Of a stretch of DNA of 64,000 bases, positions 1-11,569 are shown piece after piece. Position 1 is the first letter of the stretch, and every line of letters starts with the position of its first letter. The translations under genes and the position numbers were made by a program. The notes under the pieces were generated by a model, which saw only the letters and a program-made list of their open reading frames with translations, did no database searches and was not told where the DNA came from. This stretch comes from Notospermus geniculatus. Taxonomy: Eukaryota; Nemertea; Pilidiophora; Heteronemertea; Lineidae. Location: the NCBI GenBank assembly GCA_002633025.1, contig NMRB01000788.1, positions 151,429 through 215,428 on the forward strand. The letters are read 5' to 3'.

Positions 1-1634
1 TGGCCACTCAATGCAGTTGCCTCAGCTCAGCAGACAGTCCATTACTCCATTACAGAATTCCTTATTCATGCAGTTTTCGGGGCAAGCCTACCTACTTGAA
101 TCTGTAGATCTTGCCCAGATCTTGTGGATATAACCTGTAAAAATAAATGTCACAACTTTGTAACTATATATTGACCCAAACGCCCAGTACTTTGTTATAG
201 ATAAGTGTTGTGTGATGTGGTCTTCCCAATGGAAATGAGACTGTTTGTTCCTTGAACAATGTCCTCTACTAAAGTGTCTTTGGCCTGGAGGAAAATGCAG
301 TTTCCTAGATTCAAACTTGTCCATCAGTGTCCATGATCATGTCTGTGACATTTTGAGATGTCGGACATCTTCCATAACAGGTTGGGAATAGTTTGTATCA
401 AGTTGGAGAATATGGCATTGGTTCTATACAAACCATAACAAACCAAATGATTGTACTCACCTAAAACCAATGAACCCCAAGCCTCTTATATTGTTCACGT
501 CTAATCAGCGTTGTCATCCTCGAGTCCGAGTTCCCTTTGTTAGATCCCTCTGCATTGTTTTGTAAAAAAAGGGCATTGGCTGTCGTTTTCGTATCAACTG
601 CCCAACTACTGTTGTTTTGTTGATTCTGGACCAAAATTTGTATTGTGACGATTATTAACCAGATTGTAATGGCCAGGGAGTTTGTGTTTGCCTCAGACTC
701 TGGTCAAGTTGTCATAATGGACCTGTAAAATTGCTGTATGCCCATTCCTCCTTTTGACAGGCACCCCTGTATCTACCGTAATTACTAAATATGTCAATAA
801 CCACTTTCCTTGACACAACTTGGATGGCTTCATTTAGTCAAACTGTATATCAAGTTTAACATGATGAATGCTGAACTCATCTCATACCGATTTGTATTTT
901 CCAATTAGAGTCTCGTGTCAAAGGAGATATAGCTGATTGTCATTCTGAGAAAAACAATGTTATTCATCAGCATTCACCATGATAAAGTATTCTATGATGC
1001 AGGTTCATGACCTGAAAACTTTGTGAGACTGCATTGATAATCCTTTAGAATTTTGATGGAAATCTAATCTGTGAAACGTAATCAAATCTACATGTAGAGT
1101 GTTCCTTGACCTGAAAACTTGCCACGGTTGAAATTAGATGTACATGTATGTTATAAACCTGATTCTGTTTAAACCTGATGCCGTGATACTGAGTGGACCC
1201 CCTTCTTCCTAAAAGCATTGGAGGACAGCTTTTCCCCTGTTGTAGATGCATACCTTGCAAGCTTTGAAAGCTGTCATATTATAAAACCAATTATCTCCTG
1301 AAGGGTCTATATTAGATGTCAACTACAGATATGCTGCTTGTGGTGGTGGTAGTGGAAGTTGTCACATTATTTGTTAGGAATTCCTATTTCATCAAGAGTC
1401 TGCTCACTCTTTCTGAGGAATTCAGAAAAAATTTCCTCTGTGGTTGTTTTCAGGTCCTACTCCTACCCTATGTAGATATGTTTGTTTGTATGACTAGTTC
1501 TTACTATGTAATGGGTTCCCTGTTCAATATGTCATTTGAAAAATAAATTGGTGATTAATTAATTAAAACATACTAAATTCTTCATTCTGATTGCATTCCG
1601 CGGAATCAGAGGTTTGCGATGGTGAATCTCTGTT
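1..1634. other. non-coding stretch 3' of the apextrin-like gene
   Basis: I see no credible gene here. Open frames are short, lack splice partners and resemble no family I recognise. The sequence is AT-rich and holds several TACATGTA-type palindromes. It lies downstream of the minus-strand apextrin-like gene and could carry its 3' untranslated region, although an AATAAA hexamer (minus strand) already overlaps that gene's stop codon near 1633-1638. Confidence 0.5.
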
Positions 1635-4600
1635 TTATTTCGAATAATAACATACATCAAAGAACGCAGGAGTTGCATTGTTGTAACTCGTGACGGGTTT
1701 CGGCATTTTCTTTGATTCCACCTTGATGCTGACTTCCTCACGCCCTATCTTTACCCTAATTTTCTTGGCATTCATCCCAGAGACCTCTTGACAGCGATGC
1801 GTCACAGGGAACAAGACAAAAGGTTTGTTTGGGGGGAGAAAGATCGGATTCTGGGTGTAACCATCATCCCGACAACAAAGCTCAAATCCCAGTGTTGTAT
1901 AGGCCTGGTATTTGTCGTTTCGTCCTTCATGAATAAACATTGGAGTGGATCCATGTGACTGTTCTTGGAATCCGCGCACTGCACGCCGTTTGTCGTTGAC
2001 CGTCATTTTCATTGTCGCCGAGGAGAACCCTAAATGGTAAAGGACAATTTCAGAACTTCCTTTGTTTGACAGTTGTCATTCAGTACACTGGATTGAGTGT
2101 GGCGAATTATAGGCCTAGAAATCAGAGCTTATTGATTTTGCTTTGCATTGTGCATTTCTGTATTGTCAATTAATTTACTTATTTCTGCTGAGTTTGTTCT
2201 TGCAGCCTACAAACCTACCTGTTGGACAGGAGCTTTTTCCTTTGGAAGCGACAATGCAGTATCGTCCTTTGCCCCAGGGTTGGTTCCCTGCATTTGGAGC
2301 ATTGTTGGATTTCGAACAAAAGGTGATCCTCATCGTTAAGAAAGACCCCATCACACCAATGAAACTGAAAACATAATGATTGTAGAATTATCAGGTAAGT
2401 TCTGCATGATGTCACTCAGTTTACAGCATACTGTCTGACAAACTCGAACCTTTAAGGTGGTAGCAAGATCAGGGCTGAGTGCTTCAATAAGATTTTTTCG
2501 GGAGTACATCCAAGTAGATGTGGTCCACATTTATTAGGGTTATATCCTTTATTCCTACCTGTCCTGGTACATTTCTTTCGTGGTTGGATTACTTATAGTT
2601 GTCCTCGTCATACTGGTCGTTGCCAACAGGAAATATTTGGACTTCTCCACGAAGCTCCTTCTTCCATATTTGCGATGGAGATATCGTCTCATTTGTCGGA
2701 CAGCTGAGAGTGGGATGAAAGTGGCCCCACTTCCCCAGGAGAACCCCTTGGAGAAAGGACATCCACCATCCCTCGCTCCAATCAGTGCATACTGGCCTGC
2801 CGGCCAGCGAATTTCGAACTTCATCTGGAGGTCTAAAAAACATGGTGATGACAAGTCAGATGTTGCTGGTTGTGAAGTCTGCCACGTCAAATCATTTCAT
2901 CATTGGGGCCCATATTGCCCAGGAATCCTCATATCATGACTGGAGTGACTGAGCCCCTGGGGCCTGTTTCATCAAGTGACCTAAAGCTAATGGTACCTTT
3001 AACCAAATGGAAAATGCATTGAGTTAATGGTACCAGTGGCTTAAAGTCACTTTATGAAAAGGGCCCCTGGTCTGTTGGAAAGCCCGTAGTGCAAGATCTG
3101 GATCAGAACTTGTCAATGAATGGTAGGTAGTCCATGAGCTTACTTGACAAACTTGGTGCATTCATGTATTTGGGGTATGCTTCCAATGCCTTGATGAAGT
3201 TGCTCTTCAGTTCTTTAAGGTTTGGCATTTTCTTGGTGGAGAAGCATTTCGATACTTGCCAGAATCGTTTATTCATCAGCTCAGCGATTGGTAACAAAGT
3301 CAGTTTGGTTGGTTCAGGTCGTTTGACGGTACCCTGTATTAAGGAAAGGAAATATGTACTACCTACCTCAGTCTATTATGTTGTGGCAGACATAAGGTAC
3401 ATGTATACTGTAAATGGGAAGAACCGAGTCCACGAATTTCAGATGCTTGCTCACCTGCTGTAATTCGACAGATACCTTCCCCATATTGCTGGTCTGTTGA
3501 GAATTCTCGGTGAATCTTTCGACATTCACAGAAACAGATGCAGTCACAGGTCCATATCCCCCGGACACAGAGAAGCCGTTGTTGGTCTGTAAAAATGGTT
3601 ATACTGCAAAAACTTGTGGAAAGGGTGGCATGTGTGAATCTGTTTGGATAACAATCAAATGGGATGCTGGTTTTGACAGCTAACTTACCCCTTTTGAAGC
3701 TTTTTGAAATACATCTGCTTCCTTCTGTTTTCGAAGTCGGATATGCTTTGTGCCAAACTGTACATCAGTGGTGACATGCTGAAAAACATTATAATGTAAC
3801 TTGGACGCATTCCATGTATTCTTGATGTCTTTAGGCCTGCTGTTTACTTCTGCTGACCCGAAGGGTAATCTACACCAACTTCTGGAAATTCTTTGAACTC
3901 ACCGTCCCCCAGTTTTTCAGAAATTGTATGTAAGACCATTTGGTGGTGGAATTATACGTTGTTGGTAAACGGCAAACGTCCATGACAAATGTGTCCTCTA
4001 GTTCATGTTGCTCCACTTCAGCCAGCTGGTCATTGTAGCTTATTTCACCCAGGAGACAGACTGAACTTTCTCTGAAGAAGATTTGCTTCTTCTTGTTCAT
4101 GTTGTACGATGCGGTTTTTACACCTAGAAAAACATAGGGTGTCATTTAACAGTTAAAAAATCAAGGAATGAGAATGATAATGAAGCTCGCTGTATCATTG
4201 GGTGTTTGACAGATGTTTCTGGTCTTAACTGACCTCTGCATATCTGCATATCATGGCTTGGACAAAAATACTTACCATTGCTCACGGAAAATCCGGCGTT
4301 TGCCAGACCCCAGCTGACACCAACTGGAAAAAAAAAGAGGTGAACCAAAGTAAGCAGCAAGCCCGAACAAAATATGACTTGTTCCCGAGAACATGAACAT
4401 GTTTCCCAAACAATTGGTAGAGCCTACTGTTTTACTCACACATAAATACGTCTAATCAAATTGTCACAGTGGTACTTTATGACATTACCATACCTTACTT
4501 ACGTGAAACGTCGACTGATTTGCTCAGCTCCTGCTGGTAACTCTTGGCTCCATATAACATGCTGGTAGACGAAGATGACTGGCACGTGCCACGGAAACCT

Positions 4601-5883
4601 CCAAATGTGACGTCAGCGGGGACAAGAACTCTAAAGAAAGGGGTCCAAACTAAGAAAGATACCGGTATTCAAATTTGCCAGCAGAGTTTCTGTTCAATTC
4701 AAATATGTAAATCACCTTCTTTATTTTGCTCCCCAGCAGGTCTCACGTCATCAACCGCTCCAGGGGCCATATTCATAAACATACTTAAGTCAAAGTGTGA
4801 CACTTTTGTGTTGAACAAAGGATATGTGTCACACTTAGACTTAAGTAGTTTTATGAATATGGGCCCTGGCCGGTAGATGAGTGGTTGGCGGGAAATTGCC
4901 ACCTGAAGGGACTGAGAAACTGGGGGCAAGGATGAAGGCTTGGGTGAAGGCTCCGTTTATACCATGTACACGTACTTACCCAAACTGTGTTTTGTAGCCG
5001 GACCATTTTATGATGGGACGAGCTGTCTTTAGGCCTGGATCATGACCTGCAGAACGGCTGCCTCCACCAAAGTCGATGTTGCCGTCAGGGCAAGCTATCA
5101 TGATGTCATACCCAATGCCAAGAAATTCAAGCCCGGCACTCGCATCATAGGCTCGTGACCTCTTGTTTACCATCTCAGCAGCGAAGGTTATTCCCATCGC
5201 CATCATCAAAATCAGCTGAAATCACAGAGGGTAGGTCTTTAGGGTAAGAGCTTGACCTGAATCAATGCAGCCAGAGAGGAGGATGCCCTGAGGGACAAAG
5301 GCAGCCAGAGAAGGGGGCGGGCTGTTGTTGTTGACGATATAGCTCAATAAAGGTTGTCCTTTAAACATATTTTCACCAATTTGGGAGAGAATTCAAAAAA
5401 CGAACAGATAAAAGCTTGAATAGTCTTACCAGGAAATTGTCTAAAGACATGGGTTTAGAGAGTAGGTACAAATGCTTCGATGTTCTGGAGCACCCTTCCC
5501 GTCCATGAAGTTGGTAGGCCTATAACGACTGTTAAAAGTTGCCACTACGTCCACTCCGTTCGCACACAGTTTGAGCCCGTTCGGCAAAATTTTCAAGAAC
5601 GTACTGAGGACTAGCCCAGTGTGATTGGGGCATAAAGACAGCCAGAGTGAAGGTACAAGCGAAGAGGTAAACCCGAGACGGAAAGGTGGTCCGAGTATGA
5701 GAAACCTTGACCAAGAGGTTCCGTCAGGACATTAGGTAGGACGACAGTTCGTAAGAATTTCAGGGACTCCTTCATTTTGGTTCTTTGTCAGAATCCGCAA
5801 CGGTAGCCTATGTCTCATGGACAGGGACTGGAAAGCATAAAAAGTACGTGATGTGTGGGTGAACTTACCGTAACAGCATGCAT
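1635..5883 (-). CDS. apextrin-like protein (signal peptide, MACPF domain, ApeC domain), 11 exons, apparent frameshift
   Basis: Secreted immune-type protein of the apextrin class. Coding exons (plus coordinates, read backwards): 5869-5883, 4980-5215, 4503-4630, 4276-4323, 3903-4123, 3689-3778, 3455-3586, 3144-3333, 2593-2832, 2219-2328, 1635-2029. All introns are GT-AG and phases agree at every junction. Exons 1-2 encode a hydrophobic signal peptide starting MHAVTLILMMAMG. Exon 2 has the MACPF opening GLEFLGIGYD; exons 5-6 give the MACPF signature YIQFLKNWGT followed by H. Exons 9-11 hold the ApeC hallmarks WPAGQY, GGCP, ITFC, GRYCI, ELCCRDDG and CQEVSGM. Known for the family: MACPF domains can insert into membranes and ApeC domains bind microbial wall components. 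Odd: within exon 9 the ApeC-like reading moves by one base near 2725-2740, after FSWGSG, so the gene is either damaged or carries a sequence error. Exon 8 can also read to a stop at 3103 if its donor is not used. Substrate and activity are inferred from family only. Confidence 0.85.
2960..3066. mobile_element. foldback MITE with GGGCC ends, TSD CTG (PIF/Harbinger-like)
   Basis: A 107-bp imperfect palindrome starting GGGCCTGTTTCATCAAGTGAC and ending in its complement with AGGGCCC. It is flanked by CTG at 2957-2959 and 3067-3069, a 3-bp target duplication. It lies in an intron of the apextrin-like gene and has no coding capacity. The assignment to PIF/Harbinger rests on the 3-bp CWG duplication and terminal GGGCC. 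Confidence 0.7.
4764..4865. mobile_element. foldback MITE, GGCCCATATTCATAAA family, copy 1
   Basis: A palindrome of about 102 bp with arms reading GGGGCCATATTCATAAAC and GTTTTATGAATATGGGCC and an inner ACTTAAGTC/GACTTAAGT pair. It belongs to the same family as elements at 44244, 45833 and 59720. Flanks are CAG and CTG, so its target duplication is no longer exact. It sits in an intron of the apextrin-like gene. Confidence 0.75.
5482..5633. repeat. truncated relative of the Harbinger-like insertion at 26461-26708
   Basis: About 150 bp match the right half of the element at 26461-26708, including the stretch GCCACTACGTCCACTCCGTT and a right end with CAGTGTGAT before a G run. The left terminal repeat is not visible here, so this is probably a 5'-truncated or decayed copy inside the first intron of the apextrin-like gene. 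Confidence 0.65.
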
Positions 5884-6440
5884 CCCTTAGAAGAAAAATG
5901 GACTTTTATTACGGCAGAAATGGGGGAACTGCTGACCTTACTGAAAATATCTCACTGAGAGCCAAGTAGTTGCTGCGACGCACCCTCGAAGAACGACAAA
6001 GAAAGGTGGGACTAGTAATTTACTTCTACTTCTGTCAGCTTTTCGTCGTGGAACAAAATGTTTCCCAGGATCAAATAACCAGTTATTTAATTCAACGTAT
6101 GAATAATTTGAAAAACTCATTATATTTTATTGATACACCTGCATTTGCTCATTTCATTCCGAATAAGCAAATACTTGTAGCCAAATATTTGAATTTAATC
6201 TAATCAAAAGTTGATTTTATTAAAACAGTCGCAACTCCTATTTCCATATCAGTGTAAGCCAACGAGAGGTCACGCAAAGCCCATTCCCTATTCCCGAGCC
6301 GTTTTGAATCTGAGAATTTTACTCATGAAATGAATACGCATTTCATTGAAGCAAGGATTCTAGAAATAACTACAGAATAACCACAAAATATTTCCGTTAT
6401 TTAGAAACTATAGATGCCGCGCAGAGAAATTCGTTATTTC
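5884..6440. other. 5' flank of the apextrin-like gene
   Basis: Sequence upstream of the minus-strand start codon at 5883. I see no clear TATA box at a suitable distance and no other gene. The promoter presumably lies here, but no element can be pointed to with confidence. Confidence 0.4.
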
Positions 6441-6745
6441 GGTGGTGTAGTGGTTCGGGCCTCCGACTAGCGGTCAGAGGATCCCGGGTTCGAATCCCGC
6501 TGCTGGCGTGAGACTTTGGGCAGGTCTCTTTGCCTTACTGGCTTCTCTCCACCCAGGTGTATAAATGGGTACCGGTCGGAAATGGTCAGATTGTAGCGCT
6601 GAATGAGCAGCTCATCTGAGTTCTACTGAAAGGTTTCAGGATAGACTGGGGTTAAAGTGTGAAGTCGGATGACAAATCTACCGTTGTTGATATCAGACTA
6701 TAAACCCAAACTTTAACTTTAAACTTTAACTTTAACTTTATTTAT
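6441..6745 (+). mobile_element. tRNA-derived SINE
   Basis: The head is tRNA-like, with an A-box-like GTGTAGTGGTTCGGGC and a perfect B box GGGTTCGAATCCC at 6485-6498. A tRNA-unrelated body follows, then a tail of repeated CTTTAA units (about 6710-6740). The head does not close a standard acceptor stem, so this is a SINE rather than a tRNA gene. Confidence 0.8.
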
Positions 6746-7524
6746 TTTCGTTGTTCAGTATTTTCCCCGAACAATCAAATTACATTTTTGAACTAGGCCT
6801 GCATTTTTATTTTACAACTGCCACTGTGAAACGTTTTGATCGCGCGAAAGTTTTAAATTTGCCGCCGCAGGGACATTGTGACCTTGATCTGGGGACGAGG
6901 TTGGGATTGTTTATCTTCCGCATGTATTTTTAGAATGTCCACGTGGAATGTGGCGGAGGCGGGAACAATAGGCGAAACTGCTCAACAACAGGTCGATATG
7001 GTCATTCACATGGGGACTATGATGTAAGTCTTCCAACCCCACCCGCCACTTGCTGACGTAAGAATACCATGGATTGGCGAGGCATGACGGTGTCCAGCAC
7101 GATTTGAATGGAAGTTCCCCACAACAGCAATTGGTCTGGGTTACGTAATCCTTCAGGACTGGCGGGCACATGCCACGAGGTCATTTTTGTGTGGAAGTGT
7201 GGTGTGAGCAGGACGTGGTGGAGGTGGGCAGTAGCAAGAAAAATGTGGTCATCTGAAATGCTGGTAAGAAAATTTTGTTTGTTGTCTGCATAGGTGTGCT
7301 GGCCCACAGGCGTGTCATACATCTGTGGGGAGGGCGGAGGGACAGGTTATTGTGAATTGTAGGACTTTATTAATATTCAGCTGGCTATCACTTCCAAGGT
7401 TTTCACGGCTATTACATGTAGGCCCTACTTGTTGGTCCTATTCGGCTGAAATCCTACTTGCGCGAGCAGCTATAGGCCTACCGGTACACTAAAACAAATG
7501 TAATATTTTTGACTTTTTGTCTAC
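6746..7524. other. non-coding stretch
   Basis: No gene is supported. Short open frames occur on both strands without splice context or recognisable similarity. No clear repeat boundary was found. Confidence 0.4.
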
Positions 7525-7965
7525 TTCAAGGCACTGGTATGGTGTGATGGCTGGCCACCACGAACCACTCCACAAAATGAAATTTCCATGAGATGACTGA
7601 AGATGATACTGGCAGAGAGATGCGAACTCGAGGTCCTTCCCTTCACGGAGTGATGAAACGTGGTATATGTTGCTTCCTCTTTGGACCAGTCCCCCGATTT
7701 CACATCTACAGTTGTATACGGATCCGACAATATCACATTGGGTGACAGGAGGATCTATCCAGGGAATAAAATGTCCCCGCCCCTATTGCAAAAACGACAA
7801 AGAGCCAACCCGGCTCACGACGCCAATAATATGATAATGATGAAAATCATAAAACGTCGCCTTATTAAATCTGGGCACCCTCCGCTGATAACCTGCTTTT
7901 TGTTTATTCAATATGAAACTCTCTTTTTCAGCTGCTCCACGGTCCCTTCCTCCAACGGCATCGAA
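7525..7965 (-). repeat. dispersed repeat, inverted relative to 11567-12125
   Basis: The reverse complement of this segment matches 11567-12125, including the stretches GGAGGAAGGGACCGTGGAGC, AGCCGGGTTGGCTCTTTGCC and CACCCAATGTGATATTGTCG. The partner carries an extra stretch of about 135 bp (roughly 11660-11795) that is absent here. No terminal repeats or coding capacity were recognised, so the element class is unknown. Confidence 0.75.
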
Positions 7966-8555
7966 GGGAACGAAATACTTCGGTTTCTGGGATTACGGCT
8001 CTCGCGGAGATGACGTTAATCGGATCACGCCACGACTTGATATACGAATCGGCATGATTGAACGAATCACGTCAGGTGATGAATGAACTTTGATACCAGG
8101 ACTTGTACGAATCGAATTTTCACGTGTGAATGAACTCTGATCGGAACTGGCTGTTTTTCTCTTCGTTCAGTTTCATTGCTAATGTTAGTCGTAATCTTCG
8201 GGAAAGAACTTTACATCGAACCCCAGTGAGAGACATGCGACCTTGCTGCGAGTGAATGCAGTCCATAAAGATCAATGATATTGCACAAGGGGCCCAAAAT
8301 AGGGGCATGTGCTTCTGGCTTCGGGTGGAAGAAAGATTGGCAATAACATCACCCATTTTGGTCATACTGTGCACTAATATTGAACGTGGATTTTAAAGTA
8401 TTAGGCCGATGTGTTCCTTGTATTTCTGTCGTTGTAGGCGTAAATAATGCTCGTTGTTATCAACATCCGATTTCCCGTAGTTTTTATTATTCTTACCATG
8501 TTTGTATCATTATTGTCATCCGATTTCCCGTATTTGATGTACAGTAGGCCTAAAA

Positions 8556-8955
8556 GGCCGAGTTCTCGAAGTCTTGTTTGGAGGCAGGTGGTCAAGTCCA
8601 TTATCTCGGAAGTGACATTTTTTTCACTTAGTGCAGTCTCTGCAACTGATGGCACCAAATAACGATTACGTTCCCTGCCTCATGTCGACCTCTTTGCCCT
8701 TTTATGCTCCTGGTATGAATTAAGTTCGTTGTGATTCATTATTACGCCACTGTTGGCTAATTAGTGCGCTAAATCACAATCAATGAACTTGATTCAGCAG
8801 GGGCATAGACTGGTAAGAACCGGACATGATGCAGGGAACTTAGTCATTATTTGGTGCCATCTGTTGCAGAGACCGCACTGACTAAGTCGAAAAATGTTGC
8901 GTCCGAGTTAATGGACTTGACGATCTGCCTCTAAGCAGACTTCGAGAACTCAGCC
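8556..8955. mobile_element. large imperfect foldback element (about 400 bp)
   Basis: The left arm, about 8556-8678, is complementary to the right arm at about 8831-8955. Shared stretches include ATTTGGTGCCATC, CTGCAACTGATGG-like and GAGTTCTCGAAGTC-like blocks. Shorter complementary stretches continue inward (TCATTGATTGTGATT-type around 8735 and 8775). Arm divergence of perhaps 10-15% suggests an older insertion. Confidence 0.6.
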
Positions 8956-9074
8956 AATATCATTGTCAGGAACTCTGTTGGGTTTACCCCGAACTTTGTT
9001 ATAGGTATACTTCATTCAATATATGTAATATTATAACTAGGACTTTGTTTTTTCTTACTGTAGGCCTAAATTTC

Positions 9075-9421
9075 GGAGACGGGTCATAGCCAAAAAATCG
9101 CGTTGGAGATAGTCTATTTTTCGGCTTTTCCCCTTGTTCCAAAATTGGCCACCAGGTGACCAATTGGCGCTGTTAGTTGGACTTCAACTAGCTGAGCCAA
9201 TCAGTCAGTTGGAGACAGAGTGACTTGACCAAATACTTGAATATTCTAATTGAATATTCAAGTATTGGTCAGTCACTCTGTCTCCAACTGACTGATTGGC
9301 TCAGCTAGTTGAAGTCCAACTAACAGCGCCAATTGGTCACCTGGTGGCCAATTTTGGAACAATAGGAAAAGCCGAAAAATAGACTATCTCCAACGCGATT
9401 TTTTGGCTATGACCCGTCTCC
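9075..9421. mobile_element. near-perfect 347-bp palindromic element
   Basis: Arms of about 165 bp run from GGAGACGGGTCATAGCC to GGCTATGACCCGTCTCC and meet at a short AT-rich centre near 9240-9258. By eye there are only about four differences between the arms. Flanks TAAATTT and TAAGTTT could be a 7-bp target duplication with one mismatch. There is no coding capacity. Such arm identity implies recent formation or gene conversion between arms. Confidence 0.8.
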
Positions 9422-9535
9422 GTAAGTTTCGATCACGCTAAAGAGAAACCTAAGTCAGTAATTATATTAATTATCTATATTAAAACTCTTAATGAATACA
9501 ATGATTGTTTTGTTATGAAGGCCTAACTTCTGTAA

Positions 9536-9664
9536 GTGAACATCACAACTTCTGATATGAACTTGGGTGGCTAGTTTGTCATATCTTGTGTCCTTAATTA
9601 CGTGGGCACAAGATATGAAAAGCCAGTCACCAAGTTCACAACAGAAGCTGTGATGAACACGTGA
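9536..9664. mobile_element. foldback MITE of about 130 bp
   Basis: GTGAACATCACAACTTCTG at the left is answered by CAGAAGCTGTGATGAAC at the right, and TCATATCTTGTGTCC by GGGCACAAGATATGA nearer the centre. The two arms cover nearly the whole element. No target duplication was determined. Confidence 0.65.
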
Positions 9665-10230
9665 CGTTCATGTCAATATCTACATCCTATGATCTCAAAT
9701 ATCTCTGAGGTTATATTGTGATAATCAAAATGCAGTTTTCAACATCGAGTTGAGAGAGTTCTGTTCAGTGTATTTCCAATGTGCTGATTTTTCGACGAAC
9801 TGTTGACGTCCCACACAATCACATCGGTAACACACTCAACAAAATTCTCAACTTGGTTGAAAACAGCACCAGTTCTTGCGAGATATTTGAGATCGTCGGT
9901 GTCAATATTGTTATGAACGGCACTGTACAGAAATTAGGCCAACATGTACATCAAAATCGGAAGTACATCAAAATCGGGAAATCGGACCATTATGTACAAC
10001 AAAAATTAGCCTATACATAAAAACGGGAAATCGGATGCCAGTTACGTAGGCCTACATGTACATCAAGTAAGGATTTCGAAGTGAAAAACGCTCCACCAAT
10101 TCATTCAATCCTTGGACGTGTTGGGGGGTAGAGTCAAATCTGCAAAGATAAAATATAATTCCCAATGAATACAAACGGACAACAAAACAACATGGGTAAA
10201 AATCGGGTGGAGAAAGGGGCAATTGCACAC
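9665..10230. other. non-coding stretch
   Basis: No gene is supported. Short repeated phrases such as TACATCAAAATCGG occur near 9948-9975. Nothing else was recognised. Confidence 0.4.
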
Positions 10231-10320
10231 AAATATGGCGGCCCCCGAGTAGCTATAGGTAGATTCACCATGCTGTACAACATGGCGACCACAATGGCGG
10301 CCGAGCGGCGAACATGGCGG
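10231..10320. promoter_or_regulatory. cluster of YY1-like ATGGCGG motifs
   Basis: Four matches to an AANATGGCGG-type motif occur within 90 bp: AAATATGGCGGCC at 10231, AACATGGCGACC at 10279, ACAATGGCGGCC at 10291 and AACATGGCGGG at 10311. Two AAAATGGCC copies follow near 10501-10520. YY1 sites of this form are typical of animal promoters. No gene start is evident beside it, so it may be an unrecognised promoter or a motif-rich repeat. Confidence 0.4.
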
Positions 10321-11006
10321 GAAATGACAACGACAACCTAAACTTACCGATTATATACATTCAGGTCTGAAATATAGGCAAGTCCAGCGTCGTCAAACAT
10401 GTCACCATCACATGGAGGAACTTCTGATGAAGCTTGGAGACATTCTGAAAAGAGAGGAAAGCCTAAATAGAATGTAATCCCTGCCAGTCAAACCAAAGAC
10501 AAAATGGCCAGCAAAATGGCCGACGCACACGAAGTTATTGACATGGACGACGAATATACGAGAGCTGGTTTCGGCAAGACGCAGGGGTTCCACGACTGCT
10601 AAATGTACCAAAAATCGAGCAATACGGCTTTAGTACTCTGGTACTTGCGGTCATAAATTAACATTGGTGCAGAGAAATATTTGTATCTTACCTTTTTGAA
10701 TTGAGATGTACGTCTTCCTTCAATAAAAATCCGTAAAAAACAAGCATGCTTCTTCCTCCTGCCTTCATGGTGCACCTCTACCCAAGTACGTGCGCACCCC
10801 TTGACTCCTGCCCTTCAACTGGCTGTTCGGACGAGACACGTGACACACCCTGCGATCGGAGCGCCACTGGCGGCGAAAATTAAAGGAGCACGATGTGCAG
10901 TCTGTATGCACAACTCCTGTCGACGTAGAGGAAGCCACCTAGCGGCAGCAATACGAACGACAAAAATCCATTCCGAAAGCACGCAACCATTCGCCGACAA
11001 CGTAGT

Positions 11007-11569
11007 TAAACCCTGCTGTTGGAGAGTGGCCCAGTGGCGCCCCCTGCCGGAAAATGGCAATACAGGGCTCCTTTAAAATGGAGATTGAAAAAATGGTATT
11101 CAGCTACATGTATTTTTCCCATCGCCATTCGTCGGCAACTAAACCCTGCTGTTGGAGAGTGGCCCAGTGGCGCCCCCTGCCGGAAAACGTAGCAATCCCC
11201 GGTTCCTTTAAAGGGAAGATTGAACAGTCAGATGGTCTGGAAACCTTTGTCCTGTCCTTAGCCAAAGTTTCACTTAGCCCAGTTCGCACCGTCCTGCGTT
11301 AAATGGAAAATGACGGCGAATTACGGTAGAAAATGCGAATGCAGGACACTGGTCTGTTTAGAAGAAGGATGTACCTACAAAATGACACCAATTGTGTGCC
11401 GCCGTACTGTATCAGAACAGCTCGGCAGATGGCCTGGAAACTTTTGGTACTAGTGTCCGACCTTAGCCAAAGTTTCACTTTGCCCAGTTCGCACCGTCCA
11501 GCATGTAGCTGAACACCATTTGTTTTCAATCTCCCCTTTAAAGGAGCCCTGTATTGCCATTTTCAGGAG
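11007..11569. repeat. compound direct and inverted repeat cluster
   Basis: A block starting TAAACCCTGCTGTTGGAGAG at 11007 recurs at 11140. A second block (GTCTGGAAAC...CCCAGTTCGCACCGTCC) at about 11227-11290 recurs at about 11427-11504. The phrase GGCAATACAGGGCTCCTTTAAA near 11053 (first 20 bases GGCAATACAGGGCTCCTTTA) reappears inverted at 11536-11562. The arrangement suggests an element with terminal inverted repeats that has suffered internal duplication. No coding capacity. Confidence 0.65.

Noticed and set aside
6441-6512. tRNA gene
   Set aside because: A and B boxes are good, but no proper acceptor stem closes and a SINE body with a CTTTAA tail follows.
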